A stretch of DNA of 53,255 bases, taken from assembly GCA_017434455.1 (NCBI GenBank), contig JAFRFG010000024.1, positions 1 to 53,255 of the forward strand, in the 5' to 3' direction. Below, in pieces: positions 17,471-26,340 of the stretch; the stretch's first letter is position 1, and the number at the start of each line of letters is the position of its first letter. The position numbers and the translations under genes were made by a program. Under the pieces are notes generated by a model. It worked only from the letters and a program-made list of their open reading frames with translations, had not been told where the DNA came from and ran no database searches. This DNA comes from Thermoguttaceae bacterium (GTDB lineage: Bacteria; Planctomycetota; Planctomycetia; Pirellulales; Thermoguttaceae).

Positions 17471-18583
17471 ATGACGAACCGTTTTCTTCTCGCCGCCGCT
17501 GCCCTGACTCTCCTGGCCGCGTCGTCTCTCTTCGCCGAAAGCGACCCCAAGCCGTATTGGATCTCGGTTGATCCGGCCCGCGCCGGAACGATCACCCCGC
17601 AGGGGGCGTGCTGGGAGATGCCCGCGACCGACCAACTCGACGCCGGGATCCAGACGGTCGCGTTCAACAGCGCCCCGGACCTGTTCCTGGCGGCCGACCC
17701 CGCCGCGTCGCCGCTTCCCTCCTACCGGAAACTCTTTGACCTTCCCGAAAAGACCGTCCAATCGGCCCAACTAAGCGTCGCCGCCGGAGGCGAGTTCACC
17801 GCCTGGTTCTGCGGACAGAAGGCCGGTTCCTCCATCGGCGCCCCCAAAGCCAACGGGGTCATCCCGTACTATACCTTCGACCTGACCGCGCGCTTCCGCC
17901 AGGAGGGAACGGTCGGCCCCTACTGTGTCGATATTCAGCCGTACGTGGCCGGCTGTGCCGACCCCGCGCAGGCGCTTAAGGTCCTCGCCCTGCTCGAGGT
18001 TCAGTTCGAGGACGGCACGGCTGAAAGAATCGTCTCTGACGGTTCCTGGACGGTGACCAACGGCGCGGTTCTCTATCAGCGCCCCGACGGCGGTACGATC
18101 TTCGACGCCGGTTTCCACTTCCGTGACTTCCGCTACTGCGGCTACGCCGGCGCCTTCGGGCTCCCCTTCTCGCAGTACCTGATCGCCCCGGCGATCACCG
18201 TCGCCGCCCCTCGGGGGACGCTGACGCAAACCGAGGTTTTTACCCCGGAGAAAGAGAAGCTCATCAACCCCTGGACCATCGAACAGTCGGGCGACGCCTG
18301 GGTGGCCGATTTCGGGTCGGTGATCACCGGGGGCTGCACGGTTGAGTTCGATAACATGAACAACGCCGATATGATCAAAGTCGAGTACCTCAAAACCCTC
18401 GACGGCGACGTGACCCCGGATATGGTCGATTACCTGCGCTACGGCGAGGGGAACAAGACGCAGCCCTACCACCCCTGCCGACTGGACCGCCAGTTCCGCT
18501 ACGTCAGGTTCTCGCCGATCAAGACCCGTCCGTACACGAAAGAATGGGGAGAAAAATCGGTGAAGGGGATCCTCGCCCAGTAA
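17471..18583 (+). CDS. Secreted rhamnosidase-like (CBM67-type) protein lacking the GH78 catalytic domain
   Basis: The 370-residue product has a Sec signal peptide (MTNRFLLAAAALTLLAASSLFA). The body aligns by eye with the N-terminal lectin half of GH78: DGTAERIVSDGSWTVTNGAVLY matches DATTETITTDGDWRCVASPILY of the rhamnosidase at 2942-6262, GTIFDAG matches GEVYDAN, and WVADFGSVITGGCTVEF matches WVVDLGKDISGWCRYTF. It ends after QFRYVRFSP, the point where GH78 enters its (alpha/alpha)6 barrel, so no TDCPHREK active-site segment exists. The stop is followed within 30 bases by a strong terminator, so this looks like a settled short form, not a sequencing break. Probable role: binding L-rhamnose-type sugars. 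AAGGAG precedes it; ATG 17467 is in another frame. Confidence 0.7.
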   Translation: MTNRFLLAAAALTLLAASSLFAESDPKPYWISVDPARAGTITPQGACWEMPATDQLDAGIQTVAFNSAPDLFLAADPAASPLPSYRKLFDLPEKTVQSAQLSVAAGGEFTAWFCGQKAGSSIGAPKANGVIPYYTFDLTARFRQEGTVGPYCVDIQPYVAGCADPAQALKVLALLEVQFEDGTAERIVSDGSWTVTNGAVLYQRPDGGTIFDAGFHFRDFRYCGYAGAFGLPFSQYLIAPAITVAAPRGTLTQTEVFTPEKEKLINPWTIEQSGDAWVADFGSVITGGCTVEFDNMNNADMIKVEYLKTLDGDVTPDMVDYLRYGEGNKTQPYHPCRLDRQFRYVRFSPIKTRPYTKEWGEKSVKGILAQ

Positions 18584-18610
18584 CTTGGCGTGGTTCGTGA
18601 CAAGTAAAAA

Positions 18611-18637
18611 AGCCCCCCATTTTGGGGGGCTTTTTTT
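18611..18637 (+). terminator. Intrinsic terminator of the 13.8-18.6 kb operon
   Basis: AGCCCCCC (18611-18618), loop ATTTT, GGGGGGCT (18624-18631), then a T run to 18637. Confidence 0.9.
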
Positions 18638-18662
18638 GCTCATAGGAAGGTCAACCTCCTAT

Positions 18663-18766
18663 GTGAGTTTTCCAACGATAGCGTGGCAGAGAAAACTCAC
18701 AAAATCGATTGTTTGTGAGTTTTCTAATAGCAGAATAGAGCACAAAACTCACAAAGTCGACTGTTT
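18663..18766. repeat. Two tandem 52-bp units, each a large hairpin
   Basis: Units at 18663-18714 and 18715-18766 share their ends (GTGAGTTTTC at the left, AAACTCACAAArTCGAyTGTTT at the right) and differ in the middle. Within each unit GTGAGTTTTC faces GAAAACTCAC (one mismatch in unit 2). Across the junction there is a perfect 13-bp inverted repeat, GAAAACTCACAAA (18691-18703) against TTTGTGAGTTTTC (18712-18724), around ATCGATTG. The four half-sites are spaced 28, 24 and 28 bases centre to centre. The stretch is AT-rich compared with its surroundings. Confidence 0.85.
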
Positions 18767-18860
18767 ATGCGTTTGAACAGCTGACGCACACTCACGGGCG
18801 GCTGTTTGGAGAGGAAGAGCTCTCGCGCGGCAAAAGTGGTTCATCTTCACCGCCCGAAAG

Positions 18861-18968
18861 GGTAGTGGCTGTTCGGTGCTGGCTGTTCTGATGTTGGCTA
18901 ACGCGGGGGGACGCCGATCAAAACGGGGGCGGTGGCTGTTCGGTGTTGGTGTGTTTGAGCGTGTTGGC
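18861..18968. repeat. Dispersed GCTGTTCGGTGTTGG repeat, two copies
   Basis: GCTGTTCGGTG occurs near 18869 and again near 18936. The second copy continues TTGGTGTGTTTGAGCGTG and matches 36725-36759 over about 34 bases with two differences. The first copy continues with CTGTTCTGATGTTGGCTAACG, which matches the second half of the 36.7 kb copy. The 18767-18860 gap before it shows no gene. Confidence 0.7.
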
Positions 18969-18988
18969 GGCACGGGGGCGGCCATTAC

Positions 18989-19021
18989 GAAAATACCCCC
19001 GCCGGTGGCGGGGGTATTTTC
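18989..19021 (-). terminator. Perfect 15-bp hairpin after the serine hydrolase gene
   Basis: GAAAATACCCCCGCC (18989-19003) pairs fully with GGCGGGGGTATTTTC (19007-19021) around a 3-base loop. Its A/T-rich base lets it act on either strand; it lies 30 bases after the stop of the minus-strand gene. Confidence 0.75.
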
Positions 19022-19051
19022 AAACAACGATTATTGCCGGCCGGCGTATGG

Positions 19052-20284
19052 TTACTTCGCGTTTTTCTCCGCGAGGTACTTCGCCGCGGCTTCGCGGAAC
19101 TTGCCCGCCGGTTCCCACTGGTGGGGGAAGTTCTGCAGCTGGACGGCGTAGACGGTGACCAGGCCCCCTTCGGTGACCGAGGCGTCGGTCCCCGCGGCGC
19201 CGCCGTGGCCGAATCCCTTCTCGCTGACCTCCAGGCCGAAGCCGTAGGCGTGCTCGATGTTGTCGGGGGTCTGCTTGCTCGTCATCATATCACACGCCTC
19301 CTCCGAGATGATCCGCGTTCCCTTATAAGCGCCGCGGCCGGCGAGCATCTGATAGAACTTCGTAAAATCACCGACCGTCGAGAAGAGCCCCCCTCCCCCT
19401 TCGGCGAAGCGGGTCGAGCGGTCGTTGTACGGATACCCCACAATCGGAATGTACGGAAGCTTAATACGCTGATCCGCCTGGGGATTGTAGGCGTAGCAGG
19501 CCGCCATGCGGGCGATTTGATCCTCATTCGGCCAGAAGGTGGTATCGGTCATCCCGAGCGGGTCGAAGATACGCTGCTGCATAAACCGATCGATCGGCAT
19601 CCCCGCGATCCGTTCGATCACCGCCTGCGCGACGTTGATCCCGACGTTGGAGTAGGAATACCTCTCCCCGGGCTGGAAATCGAGCCCCATCATCGCGTAG
19701 GTAATCAGCGCCTTCTGCGAATCGCAGCAGCAGATATTCACCGGCGGGAAACCGAGCGGGGTCGGCGTCAAATCCCACATATCGGCCGGGGTCTTCTGCA
19801 GCGGCGAGAGGAACCGCCACCCTCCCGTATGGGTGAGGCAGTGGCGAACGGTCAGCGGGGTGTTGAGCTGCTCGACCGAGGTGATTTTAACGCGCAGTTT
19901 CGTGATCGGCTCGTCGGCTTCGTTCTTCTCGTGACGATAGACCTGCAGGTCGGCGAACTCCGGGATGTAGTCGGTGATCGGCGCGTCGATATCGAGTTTC
20001 CCCTCGTCGATGAGAATCGCCGCGCAGCAGCCGACCACCGCCTTGGTCATCGACGCCATCCAGAACATGGTGTCTTCGGTCATCGGACGCTGGTTTTCGC
20101 GGTCGGCCCAGCCGACCGCGTCGATCGCCAGAACCTCATCGGCGGTCGCCGTCGCGACGACGAACCCGGGGAAATCGCCCGATTCGACGTAAGGCGCCAG
20201 CGCCTCGGCCATCGGGGTGGCGGCGAAAAGCGGCGCGGTGAGAAGCGAAAGCGCGAAAACGCCCAAAGCAATAAATTTTTTCAT
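19052..20284 (-). CDS. Secreted beta-lactamase-fold serine hydrolase (class C/esterase type)
   Basis: The 410-residue protein has a Sec signal peptide (MKKFIALGVFALSLLTAPLFA). It carries the three catalytic elements of the serine beta-lactamase/penicillin-binding-protein/EstB family: S78-M-T-K81 (nucleophile and lysine), Y211-S-N213, and H360-G-G362 in place of KTG. HxG in the last box is typical of the esterase and D-aminopeptidase branch, so hydrolysis of an ester or peptide-like bond is more likely than antibiotic resistance. Family members of this kind (often called beta-lactamase family or serine hydrolase) are abundant in planctomycetes. The gene stands alone, with its own terminator, between a repeat-rich gap and the YhaN-like gene. 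Confidence 0.85.
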   Translation of the reverse strand: MKKFIALGVFALSLLTAPLFAATPMAEALAPYVESGDFPGFVVATATADEVLAIDAVGWADRENQRPMTEDTMFWMASMTKAVVGCCAAILIDEGKLDIDAPITDYIPEFADLQVYRHEKNEADEPITKLRVKITSVEQLNTPLTVRHCLTHTGGWRFLSPLQKTPADMWDLTPTPLGFPPVNICCCDSQKALITYAMMGLDFQPGERYSYSNVGINVAQAVIERIAGMPIDRFMQQRIFDPLGMTDTTFWPNEDQIARMAACYAYNPQADQRIKLPYIPIVGYPYNDRSTRFAEGGGGLFSTVGDFTKFYQMLAGRGAYKGTRIISEEACDMMTSKQTPDNIEHAYGFGLEVSEKGFGHGGAAGTDASVTEGGLVTVYAVQLQNFPHQWEPAGKFREAAAKYLAEKNAK

Positions 20285-20397
20285 GCGGTCCCTTTCTTAA
20301 AAAAAGCGGAAGGCGGAATTCAGCTCAATCGTAACCATTACGCTACAGTTATATCTTGCGCTCGGGGTAAAAACAACGGGGCAAAAACAAGAGGACG

Positions 20398-20425
20398 AAA
20401 AAAAAGACCGCCCGAAGGCGGTCTT
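20398..20425 (-). terminator. Intrinsic terminator of the YhaO/YhaN-like operon
   Basis: On the minus strand AAGACCGCC (20425-20417), loop TTCG, GGCGGTCTT, then a run of T (20405-20398). It lies 33 bases after the YhaN-like stop codon. Confidence 0.9.
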
Positions 20426-20457
20426 AAATGGTGTGAATCACTTTTTTAAAGCCGGAA

Positions 20458-23400
20458 TTACTCTTTAAAGATATTCCCGGGCGAGTCGCTGTCGAAGGCG
20501 TCGTCGCGGGCGATGGTGTTTTCGTCCTCGGCCGGTTCCTCTTCCTCCGGCTCGGCCGTCTCGGCCGATTCTTCCTTCTTCTTCTCGGCGAAGGTGTCGT
20601 TCCACGAGGAGAACTCGATCGGGGCGCGGCGCGTCTGGTCGAGTTCGGCCTCTTCCGCGGTCGGGGCGAGGAAGCGCTCCATCACGCTTTCGCGGGTCGC
20701 CTCTTCCGGGGCGATTTGCGGCGGTTCGGCCTGTGTCACGGCAGGTTCGGCCGGTTTCACCACAGGCGCGGCGGGGGCTTCGCTCTTGGCGGTTTTCTGA
20801 GCGGCGGCGCGCTGCGGCGCGGCGGCCGACGGGACACCGACCGACGGCACATAAGGCCGATAGTACGGCCGCTCGTCGGTCGTCTTCGAGACAGCCGGAC
20901 GCAGAAGAAGGGTGACCGGATCGACCCGCTTTTGCGACGGGACGATCGGGGAGGCGAGGAACTTGCGGCCGCGGTCCCGCTTGCGGCGCAGCGAATCGAT
21001 ATACGGGATAGACTTACTGGGCTGGCGCAGCGACAGCGGCTCGCCGCTGCTCGGCGCCCCGTCGGCCGCCGAACGGATCTCCTGCAGGGACTCGGGAAGG
21101 AGAACCCGGAAGCGCTTGACCTTCTGCGATCGTTCGGGGAGGACAAAAACCGGGATCCCCAATTCGAGGAAGGTTCGGCAGATATGCTCGTGACAGGTGA
21201 ACAGGAAGATCTGACGGCCGGCCTCGGCGAATTCCAACAGCAGCTTCGCGGCGCGGCGGGCGCGGCGGTTATCGAAGTTCACCAGCACGTCGTCGAAGAC
21301 CATCGGGAGGTTGATCCCATGCTTCTCGAACGTTCCGGTCAGCGCCAGACGAATGGCGATGAACAGCTGCTCGCGCAGTCCGCGCGACAGCGACGCCACC
21401 TCCAGCGAGCGGCCGTCGTCGGTATCGACAAAGAGGGTATCTTCCCCCAGCGGGGTCCAGATTTTCACATACCGGCCGTCGGTCAGGCGGCGCAGCACCC
21501 GCGAGGCGTCGCGCAGCGTCTCGGGCTGGCGCTCTTTCTCGTACGACTTGCGGATCTCCTCCATCATCTTCCCGGCCACGGCGCGGGTGCGCCACAGCGA
21601 CGCCATCCGGTTGATCCGCAGATTCAGCGAGGCCAAGTCGAACCGGGTCTTGTCCGCCTCGCGGCGCGACTCCAGGCCGGTGAGCTGCTCGATCAGCCGC
21701 CCCAAGGTCTGATCGCGTCGGGCCCGCTCGCTCTCCAGCGCGGCGATCCGATCGCGGATCTCCGCCTGACGGTCGGGGATAGCGGCGCGGGAGCCGTCCT
21801 CGACCGCCAGAAGCGGCTCGATCTCCTCCTCTTCGCAGAATCCGTCGATCAGGGCGGTGATCCGCTTTTGAACGGTGCCGAGCCGCTCGACCAAGTCGTT
21901 GTGACGCTTCCAGCGCACGGAGAGATCTTTGAGGTCGTCGAGCGACTTGGCCCCAACGATCTGAAGGAAATCGTACAACTCGCGGCGGCGGCCGCGCAGC
22001 AGGCGAAGCGCCGAGCGATAGCGTTTGCGCAGGCCCGACAGCTTGCGCCGAACCTCGGCCCTGCGCGCCAGCGCCGATTTGACCGTATCCAGCGCCGAGG
22101 CCAGTCCCGCGTGACGCGCCTCCGGCGAGGGGTCGTCGGTCGGGGTCAGCTGCGCCGAGACATAAGTGGCCGAGAGCTGATCGCTGAAGGTCCCCTGCTC
22201 GCGCAGGAGCAGATCGAGCTGGCCGCGGGCGGTATCGAGTTTGCGGCGCAGCGCGTCGGCGATATCGACGCGGTCCAGCAGCGCTTTGACCGCCGGGGGA
22301 TCCATCGTCTCGGGGAGCCCCGCCCCGCGCAGCCACTGAACCCAATGCTTTTTCGCCTTGCGGGCCGACTGCTGCGCGTGCTCCAGACGCTTCTGGAGGG
22401 TCGCGGCGTGATGGCTCGTCTCGCGCCACTTCGCCTCGGTCGGAAGGAGGCGCTCGAAGACGGCCAGATCGGCCTCGGCCTTCTGCAGGCGGGTCTCGGC
22501 CGTCTGTCCGGCGGCGGGGATCTCGGCGTCGATGGCGTTGGTTTCTTCTTTCGTCTCGGCGATCTGACGGGTGACGGTCGACAGCTGCCGCTGGTTTTCG
22601 ACCAGGGAGGCGTAGTTTCGCCTTTCGGTCGTCACCTTGTAGATCGCCGCGGCCGCGGCGGCCAGCAGGCCGATCACCCCGGTCGCCGGGGAAACCGACC
22701 GCGACTCGCTGAAGAAGGCCAGGAAGGCGAGGATCACCCCGACGGCGACCACCGCGGCGATCCCCAGGGTAATGATCATCGGAAGCGACTGGGTCGCCGC
22801 CAGGCGCTCGTTCTGCGCCACCAGCTCGCGGCGGATCCGGTCGAACTCGTTGAGCCGGCGGCCCAGTTCCACGCGGCGGCGCAGTTTTTTCACCTGGTTA
22901 TTGGTGTTGTCCAGTGCCTCGCCGAGGTTCTTTTGCCCCCGCTGCGACAGTTCGCGGTCGAGGGTTTCGGTCAGTTCGGTCAGGCGGTTCTGAACCTCGT
23001 CGGCGAGCGACTGAACCTGACGGCCCCGCTTGTTGGCCGAGGTCATCGCGCGGGCCAGAACGCGGAAATCGTCGCTCGGCAGTTCCATCGCCTCGGAATC
23101 GGCCGAGTCGGCCGGCGCGCTCACGCCGGGGATATCGGTGCGTCCGCGGAACGAGACGATCCCCTGCCGAACCCCCTTGAGGCGGTTCTCCTCCTGCTGG
23201 AGGTCCTCTTGCAGACGGGCGATATCGCCCCGCTTTAAGGCAATCTCGGCGGCTAGGGTCTGCATCCGGGGCAGCCCCTCGCCGAGAAGCTCGATGCGGG
23301 CGGCGTTTTGATAGACCGGCTCGCTGTAGCGGATGGCGCGGTAGTTCTTCCGCTCGGCGAGATACTCGCGCTTGATCGATTGAATCTGCCCCAGCGCGTC

Positions 23401-24417
23401 GGCGCAGTCGCGGTCTTTTTTGCCCGCCTCATCCAGCGCCTCGTCGGTGACGGCGAGCACCACGCCGGCGTCGGAGAGCTGCTGTTTGATATCGGCGCGC
23501 TGGTCCCAAAGATCGGCGACCCCCAGCGCCAGCTCGTAGAGCCGCGCCGTTCTTCTCTGCCGATCGAGCTGGGCGTTGAGCTGGTCGACCTCGCTCTGCG
23601 TGACGTTGCGCATCTCCAGCGTCTTGACATAGTCGCTCAGCAGATGGGCGGGGGTTTGGGTCTCTTCGCTCAGGCGGGAGCGCTGGGCCAGGAGCCCTTC
23701 GAGAATCGACGGGCCGCCGTCGATATCGAGCGCCTCGTTGCGCTCATCGACGATCTGATGCAGAACCTGAATCAGCGAGACACGGTCGACCCCGACGCTG
23801 AGACGGTAGAGCATCTGCGCCGCGTCGGTCTCGTTGAGGGTCCCCAGCTTCTGCAGCTCGTCCAGCCCGATGGCGAAGACGTTATTGAACGTCGCCTCGT
23901 CGACGTTGCCGGTGATCGTCTTGACAAAGTAATCGCTCAGACGCGCCCCGTCCGGGCCGGTCACGATCAGCGACTCGGCGATCCCCATGCCGGCGATCGG
24001 GTAGAAGCGGCCGCTCCACTCGGCCAGGCCGGTGTCGGCCACAAAGCCGGCGCGCGCCTCCAGGGCGCTGCGCCGGTCGTAGACGGTCGTGTTGCGCAGC
24101 AGGTAGCGGCGGTCGATGCGATACTCGCCGAACTCGGTACGGACCGACATCGCCCCGCCGACAATCGGCTGCGGCCGGGAGTCGTCGCGGCGGATGATCT
24201 CGCCGTTTTCGCCGTCGGTTACTCCCAGCGCCATGCGGATATAGCGGGCCCGCTCTTCGGTCCCCCCGCCGTAGAGGCCGCTTCGCAGAAACTGCAAAAG
24301 CGTGGTCTTCCCCGCCTCGTTCGGGCCGTAGAAGAGATTCAGCCCGCGGGAGATCTTCGGCAGATGGAGGTCTTCCCAAACCCCAAATCGCTCGATGTCA
24401 AAAGAGGTGATTCTCAT
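20458..24417 (-). CDS. YhaN-like AAA/SMC-type ATPase with internal membrane segments
   Basis: The 1319-residue protein has the split ATPase of the Rad50/SbcC/YhaN group: Walker A GPNEAGKTT at 31-39, a long coiled-coil centre, then LSRGLREQLF (ABC-type signature, near 1010) and MVFDDVLVNFD (Walker B, near 1037). Two hydrophobic stretches in the middle (IITLGIAAVVAVGVILAFLAFF and VIGLLAAAAAAIYKV, about 544-592) resemble the membrane hairpin of YhaN proteins. Beyond the ATPase head there is a long Pro/Ala/Glu-rich tail of about 200 residues ending in acidic repeats. Its start overlaps the stop of the upstream YhaO-like gene by ATGA, so the two are translationally coupled. It probably works with that partner at DNA or the membrane; the process is unknown. 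Confidence 0.8.
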   Translation of the reverse strand: MRITSFDIERFGVWEDLHLPKISRGLNLFYGPNEAGKTTLLQFLRSGLYGGGTEERARYIRMALGVTDGENGEIIRRDDSRPQPIVGGAMSVRTEFGEYRIDRRYLLRNTTVYDRRSALEARAGFVADTGLAEWSGRFYPIAGMGIAESLIVTGPDGARLSDYFVKTITGNVDEATFNNVFAIGLDELQKLGTLNETDAAQMLYRLSVGVDRVSLIQVLHQIVDERNEALDIDGGPSILEGLLAQRSRLSEETQTPAHLLSDYVKTLEMRNVTQSEVDQLNAQLDRQRRTARLYELALGVADLWDQRADIKQQLSDAGVVLAVTDEALDEAGKKDRDCADALGQIQSIKREYLAERKNYRAIRYSEPVYQNAARIELLGEGLPRMQTLAAEIALKRGDIARLQEDLQQEENRLKGVRQGIVSFRGRTDIPGVSAPADSADSEAMELPSDDFRVLARAMTSANKRGRQVQSLADEVQNRLTELTETLDRELSQRGQKNLGEALDNTNNQVKKLRRRVELGRRLNEFDRIRRELVAQNERLAATQSLPMIITLGIAAVVAVGVILAFLAFFSESRSVSPATGVIGLLAAAAAAIYKVTTERRNYASLVENQRQLSTVTRQIAETKEETNAIDAEIPAAGQTAETRLQKAEADLAVFERLLPTEAKWRETSHHAATLQKRLEHAQQSARKAKKHWVQWLRGAGLPETMDPPAVKALLDRVDIADALRRKLDTARGQLDLLLREQGTFSDQLSATYVSAQLTPTDDPSPEARHAGLASALDTVKSALARRAEVRRKLSGLRKRYRSALRLLRGRRRELYDFLQIVGAKSLDDLKDLSVRWKRHNDLVERLGTVQKRITALIDGFCEEEEIEPLLAVEDGSRAAIPDRQAEIRDRIAALESERARRDQTLGRLIEQLTGLESRREADKTRFDLASLNLRINRMASLWRTRAVAGKMMEEIRKSYEKERQPETLRDASRVLRRLTDGRYVKIWTPLGEDTLFVDTDDGRSLEVASLSRGLREQLFIAIRLALTGTFEKHGINLPMVFDDVLVNFDNRRARRAAKLLLEFAEAGRQIFLFTCHEHICRTFLELGIPVFVLPERSQKVKRFRVLLPESLQEIRSAADGAPSSGEPLSLRQPSKSIPYIDSLRRKRDRGRKFLASPIVPSQKRVDPVTLLLRPAVSKTTDERPYYRPYVPSVGVPSAAAPQRAAAQKTAKSEAPAAPVVKPAEPAVTQAEPPQIAPEEATRESVMERFLAPTAEEAELDQTRRAPIEFSSWNDTFAEKKKEESAETAEPEEEEPAEDENTIARDDAFDSDSPGNIFKE

Positions 24418-25964
24418 CGATGAGCATCCTTTCCGTTCGGGCAGCTTTCGATCGCCTTGTGTTCTTCGGTAAGAAGGGGCGCTCTTTTATGGACGGCGCG
24501 CGGGGCGGTCGGAAGATCTCCGGCTTCTTCGATCAAAAGCTCGCGGCCAAGCATCGCCGCGGCGCCGAGCGCCTCGTCGCGTCGGCGGGCCAGCTCGTCG
24601 CAGAGCTGGCGATAGCGCGGCGAGTTCTTTTCGGACTCGGAGACGGGACGATACAGGCGGCTCTCCTCGGGATCGATGGTCAGCAGCCGGGCCAGTTCGG
24701 CCGCCTCGGGGCGGAAGGTCCGTACCGCGCTGACATCGATCTGGGGAGCGGCGAGCGTCTCGGGCTGATTCCCATCGGCGGCGGCCGGCTCGGTTTCCGC
24801 CGCGCGGTCCTGACGCTGGCGCTGCGCCATGTGCACCGCGAGGTATTCTTTCAGTTCGTCGGGAAAATAGTCAGACAGGGGGATGTTATCGCCCGGGTTC
24901 TCTTTATAGAAGCGGATCATCCGCAGGTAGTCGCCCAAGATCGTCTGGCGCTCCCCCTCGTCCCCTTCCTCGTCGAGTGCTACCGGGTCGATCTTGGTCG
25001 ACCATATCAGCGGCGCTTCGCGGCCGAAGTCGGCCCGAATGCCGCGCAGAAGCGACTGGGAAAGATTCCCGTAGCGCAGTTCGGTCGCCAGGGCCGGGGG
25101 GACCTCAAAGACCCACGAGACAAAGAGAATCTCATCTCCCATCGACTTGCGCAGCGTCGAAAGACGGGTGCGCATCGCCGAGGCGATGAACTCCTCGTCC
25201 TGCTCCTCGCGGAAGACCAGCCGCTCGGTCGCCCAGCGGACGGGGGAGGTTTTGACCGGTTTGATCACCGTGCGCCCCGTCTCGTCGACCGTCACCAGCG
25301 AGGCGCCGATGTTGTCGCCGTCTTCGGGGCAGCGGGCCAGGGTCGCCCCCGGGTTGTGAATCGTCACATGTCCCTGAACCGAGGTATCGCGGCGGTGCGT
25401 TCCCCCCAGCGCCCAGTAGTGCGGGCCGCAGGCGCGCAGGGTATCGTACGACCCGTAGTCGCGCATCATGCCGATGGTGTAGAAGCCGTCGGGGTCGGCG
25501 GCGAAATCGCCGAGCCGAAGGGCCGTGTTGTTCTTTCCGCGGCTGGTTCCCAGAATGCGGGCGACCGCGTCGGTCCCCTTGCGGTGGATCACGCCGGTCA
25601 CCTCGTCTTCGGGGAAGAGGGTGACGTTATCGGGGAGGGCGAGGACCTCGGGCCACTCGCTCGGCGGGTCGGCGAAGCCGCCGATCCAGTAGACGGCTAT
25701 CCCTTCGCGCCGCAGCCGCTCGAACTGATCCAGAAGAAAGACCGCCCCCCAGGGCCCCGTTTGGCGAAGGGAGAGGATGTCGCCGCAGAGGAGAACAAAA
25801 TCGACTTTTTCGGTGATCGCCGTGTGAAACAGACGTTCGGCCGCCCGCTGCGGGGCGCCCAGCACCCCCTCGAGCAGGTGCTCGGGGCATTCGGCCAGAC
25901 CGGTCACCGGCCGCTCGAGATGAAGGTCGGCGGCGTGCAGAAAACTAAACGGCTGGTTAGTCAT
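24414..25964 (-). CDS. YhaO-like metallophosphoesterase with degenerate metal-binding motifs
   Basis: I take the ATG ending at 25964 (516 residues) because the family motif FLHAADLHLERP follows at once; the open frame extends further upstream with no similarity. Motifs I and II of the Mre11/SbcD/YhaO family are present (DLH near residue 12, LLCGDIL near 62). The later ones are not: GNHD reads GGFADP, the LLHG-type motif reads GMMRDYG, and GHIH reads GGTH. Three expected histidines and the Asn are lost, so nuclease activity is doubtful, though the fold seems kept. The C-terminus is helical and Glu-rich. It is coupled to the YhaN-like ATPase by a 4-base overlap. Confidence 0.7.
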   Translation of the reverse strand: MTNQPFSFLHAADLHLERPVTGLAECPEHLLEGVLGAPQRAAERLFHTAITEKVDFVLLCGDILSLRQTGPWGAVFLLDQFERLRREGIAVYWIGGFADPPSEWPEVLALPDNVTLFPEDEVTGVIHRKGTDAVARILGTSRGKNNTALRLGDFAADPDGFYTIGMMRDYGSYDTLRACGPHYWALGGTHRRDTSVQGHVTIHNPGATLARCPEDGDNIGASLVTVDETGRTVIKPVKTSPVRWATERLVFREEQDEEFIASAMRTRLSTLRKSMGDEILFVSWVFEVPPALATELRYGNLSQSLLRGIRADFGREAPLIWSTKIDPVALDEEGDEGERQTILGDYLRMIRFYKENPGDNIPLSDYFPDELKEYLAVHMAQRQRQDRAAETEPAAADGNQPETLAAPQIDVSAVRTFRPEAAELARLLTIDPEESRLYRPVSESEKNSPRYRQLCDELARRRDEALGAAAMLGRELLIEEAGDLPTAPRAVHKRAPLLTEEHKAIESCPNGKDAHR

Positions 25965-26340
25965 GCAAAATCCATTCCCGTCTGCGGAATTCCCCGGCAA
26001 ACCGTCTGTTTTTTTGGGGAACCCTCCATGATATCTGTCTCGCGTGAATACACACATACCTCGCGGATACGCGGTATCCCCGGATGAAATCCGTGTATGA
26101 ATACGACGCGGCCCCGCCGGCTTTCCCACGGGCTCGAAACAGGGGAAAAAGCGCCGCGCCGAAGCTCGGCAAAAACCGCACTCTCCCCCCATTTTAACAA
26201 AAAAGAGAGCGGATAGGAAGATTACTCTATCTATATACTTTTGAAATTTTACATCTTTTTGGGGAGACCGAGAAAATCCAACGATTCGATAAACGGGGAG
26301 AGATGCGTTTTTCTGGAAAAATCCCACGAAATAAGCGGGC
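25965..26340. other. Divergent intergenic region between the YhaO-like gene and the membrane-anchored protein gene
   Basis: No gene is supported here. The right half (26190-26290) is A/T-rich and should contain the promoter of the minus-strand YhaO/YhaN pair, but I cannot point to hexamers. A small palindrome, GGATACGCGGTATCC, lies near 26077. Confidence 0.4.

Noticed and set aside
18663..18766. Possible small CRISPR array
   Set aside because: Only two units, the shared parts are palindromic ends, the differing middle is only 18-20 bases, and there are no cas genes nearby.
20716..23238. 840-codon plus-strand open frame opposite the YhaN-like gene
   Set aside because: Shadow of the ATPase gene; composition rich in Arg, Gln, Leu and Gly without domains.
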